DNA from: a virus | IMG/VR virus record: IMGVR_UViG_3300048837_000156 | Span: 1-39,034 of that record | Strand: one strand, 5' to 3' | Length of the DNA stretch: 39,034 bases | Shown here: one piece after another, positions 38,730 through 39,034 of the stretch | Layout: each line of letters opens with the position of its first letter | Numbering within the stretch: position 1 is the stretch's first letter | Translations under genes and position numbers: made by a program | Notes under the pieces: generated by a model | Database searches by the model: none | What the model saw: only the letters and a program-made list of their open reading frames with translations | Told to the model about the DNA's origin: nothing

Positions 38730-39034
38730 GTCAGCCCACCCATCGTGAGCCACACGACCCAAAACAGGATCGCCAGCCAACCGACGATCCCGATCAGGGC
38801 CACAGGCGCGACCCACCAGCCCTGCGGCCAGCGCGGATCGCGGCCCTCGTCGCTCCATTCGGCGCGGTCCATCTCCTCTTCAGCGCTGCGGCGCTGCCAT
38901 TCTCGCGCAATGGTCTGATCGTCGGGATAGGGCGACCGCGCCAGCACGAGGGCGGCGGTGGCCAGCACCTCGTCCGAAACGAGGTCCGGGCGGCGGAAGG
39001 CGGCGCGGGCATTGGCCAGCGGCGTCGCGATGGA
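38726..39034 (-). CDS. Small membrane protein spanning the circle junction (3' part)
   Basis: This holds the last 102 residues of a 108-aa protein whose ATG lies at 145 after circularisation. The N-terminal half is soluble and charged (PDDQTIAREWQRRSAEEEM). One hydrophobic segment near the C-terminus (VALIGIVGWLAILFWVVWL) is a likely transmembrane helix. The stop overlaps the start of the next leftward gene (ATGA at 38726-38729). It belongs to the leftward early operon between the Cys-rich protein gene and the integrase remnant. Function unknown. Confidence 0.8.
   Translation of the reverse strand, partial: SIATPLANARAAFRRPDLVSDEVLATAALVLARSPYPDDQTIAREWQRRSAEEEMDRAEWSDEGRDPRWPQGWWVAPVALIGIVGWLAILFWVVWLTMGGLT
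38908..39034. repeat. Right copy of 127-bp terminal direct repeat
   Basis: Exact copy of bases 1-127. Removing one copy gives a circular genome of about 38,907 bp. The repeat lies inside the coding frame of a small minus-strand membrane-protein gene that starts at 145 and ends at 38726. Confidence 0.95.

Noticed and set aside
1-39034. Insertion sequences, rRNA or tRNA genes
   Set aside because: No transposase, no terminal inverted repeats of IS type, and no cloverleaf or rRNA sequence was noticed on reading; a covariance-model scan was not possible.

Overview
The window is the complete genome of a tailed, siphovirus-type double-stranded DNA phage. Its first and last 127 bases are identical (1-127 and 38908-39034), so the map closes into a circle of about 38,907 unique bp, and one gene runs across the junction. 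It is GC-rich and tightly packed, with ATGA, TGATG or GTGA start/stop overlaps between most neighbours. The GTA-like tail chaperones, a head-spike-base-like protein of the Rhodobacter GTA type, a Pam3-gp28-like holin and the compact high-GC style point to an alphaproteobacterial host, probably Rhodobacterales (Paracoccus/Rhodobacter/Roseobacter type). This host call is inference from gene families; no tRNA or host gene is present to test it.

Layout. A divergent promoter region (about 3481-3559) splits the early genes. Leftward from 3457 run a YqaJ/lambda-exo-like nuclease, its usual partner protein, small unknown proteins, a pentapeptide-repeat protein, a Cys-rich protein and small membrane proteins. 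This leftward operon crosses the circle junction and ends at the C-terminal remnant of a tyrosine integrase (38387-38614), beside short direct repeats that look like an attP region, and a zinc-ribbon micro-ORF. Rightward from 3560 run a Cro-like HTH protein, a Dam-type N6-adenine methyltransferase, a PD-(D/E)XK nuclease, a DUF2303 protein, RusA, a double-HTH protein with a 14-proline linker, a stand-alone DnaA domain IV, a DUF1376 replication protein (possible origin inside its gene), a second N4/N6 methyltransferase, an HD phosphohydrolase, a long C5-cytosine methyltransferase and small unknown genes.

A promoter-like element and hairpin (12853-12927) open the late region: HNH endonuclease, P27-type small and HK97-type large terminase, a protease-major capsid fusion with a second internal ribosome binding site, a terminator, a spike-base-like protein, portal, a collagen-like protein and a gp6-like connector. 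A three-gene sugar-type cassette (MptE-like protein, glycosyltransferase, FkbM methyltransferase) is inserted next, then head closure and tail completion. An oppositely oriented lipoprotein moron (23078-23410) interrupts the operon. Then come tail tube, two related GTA-type tail chaperones flanking a gp10-like gene, tape measure (658 aa), distal tail and hub proteins, and a beta-helix tailspike. The lysis cassette holds a membrane/coiled-coil protein, GH104-like endolysin, holin, a 21-aa membrane micropeptide and an embedded i-/o-spanin pair. A 1190-aa FN3-containing fibre or adhesin ends the late operon.

The phage looks like a temperate-family member that has lost lysogeny: the integrase lacks its N-terminal and most of its catalytic domain, and no CI-type repressor is recognisable. 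Three methyltransferases without obvious cognate restriction enzymes suggest self-protection of phage DNA. The most unusual points are the two-start protease/capsid gene, the duplicated tail chaperone, the sugar cassette inside the head module, the possible head spike set, the 17-bp inverted repeat inside the replication gene, and the unassigned partner of the exonuclease.
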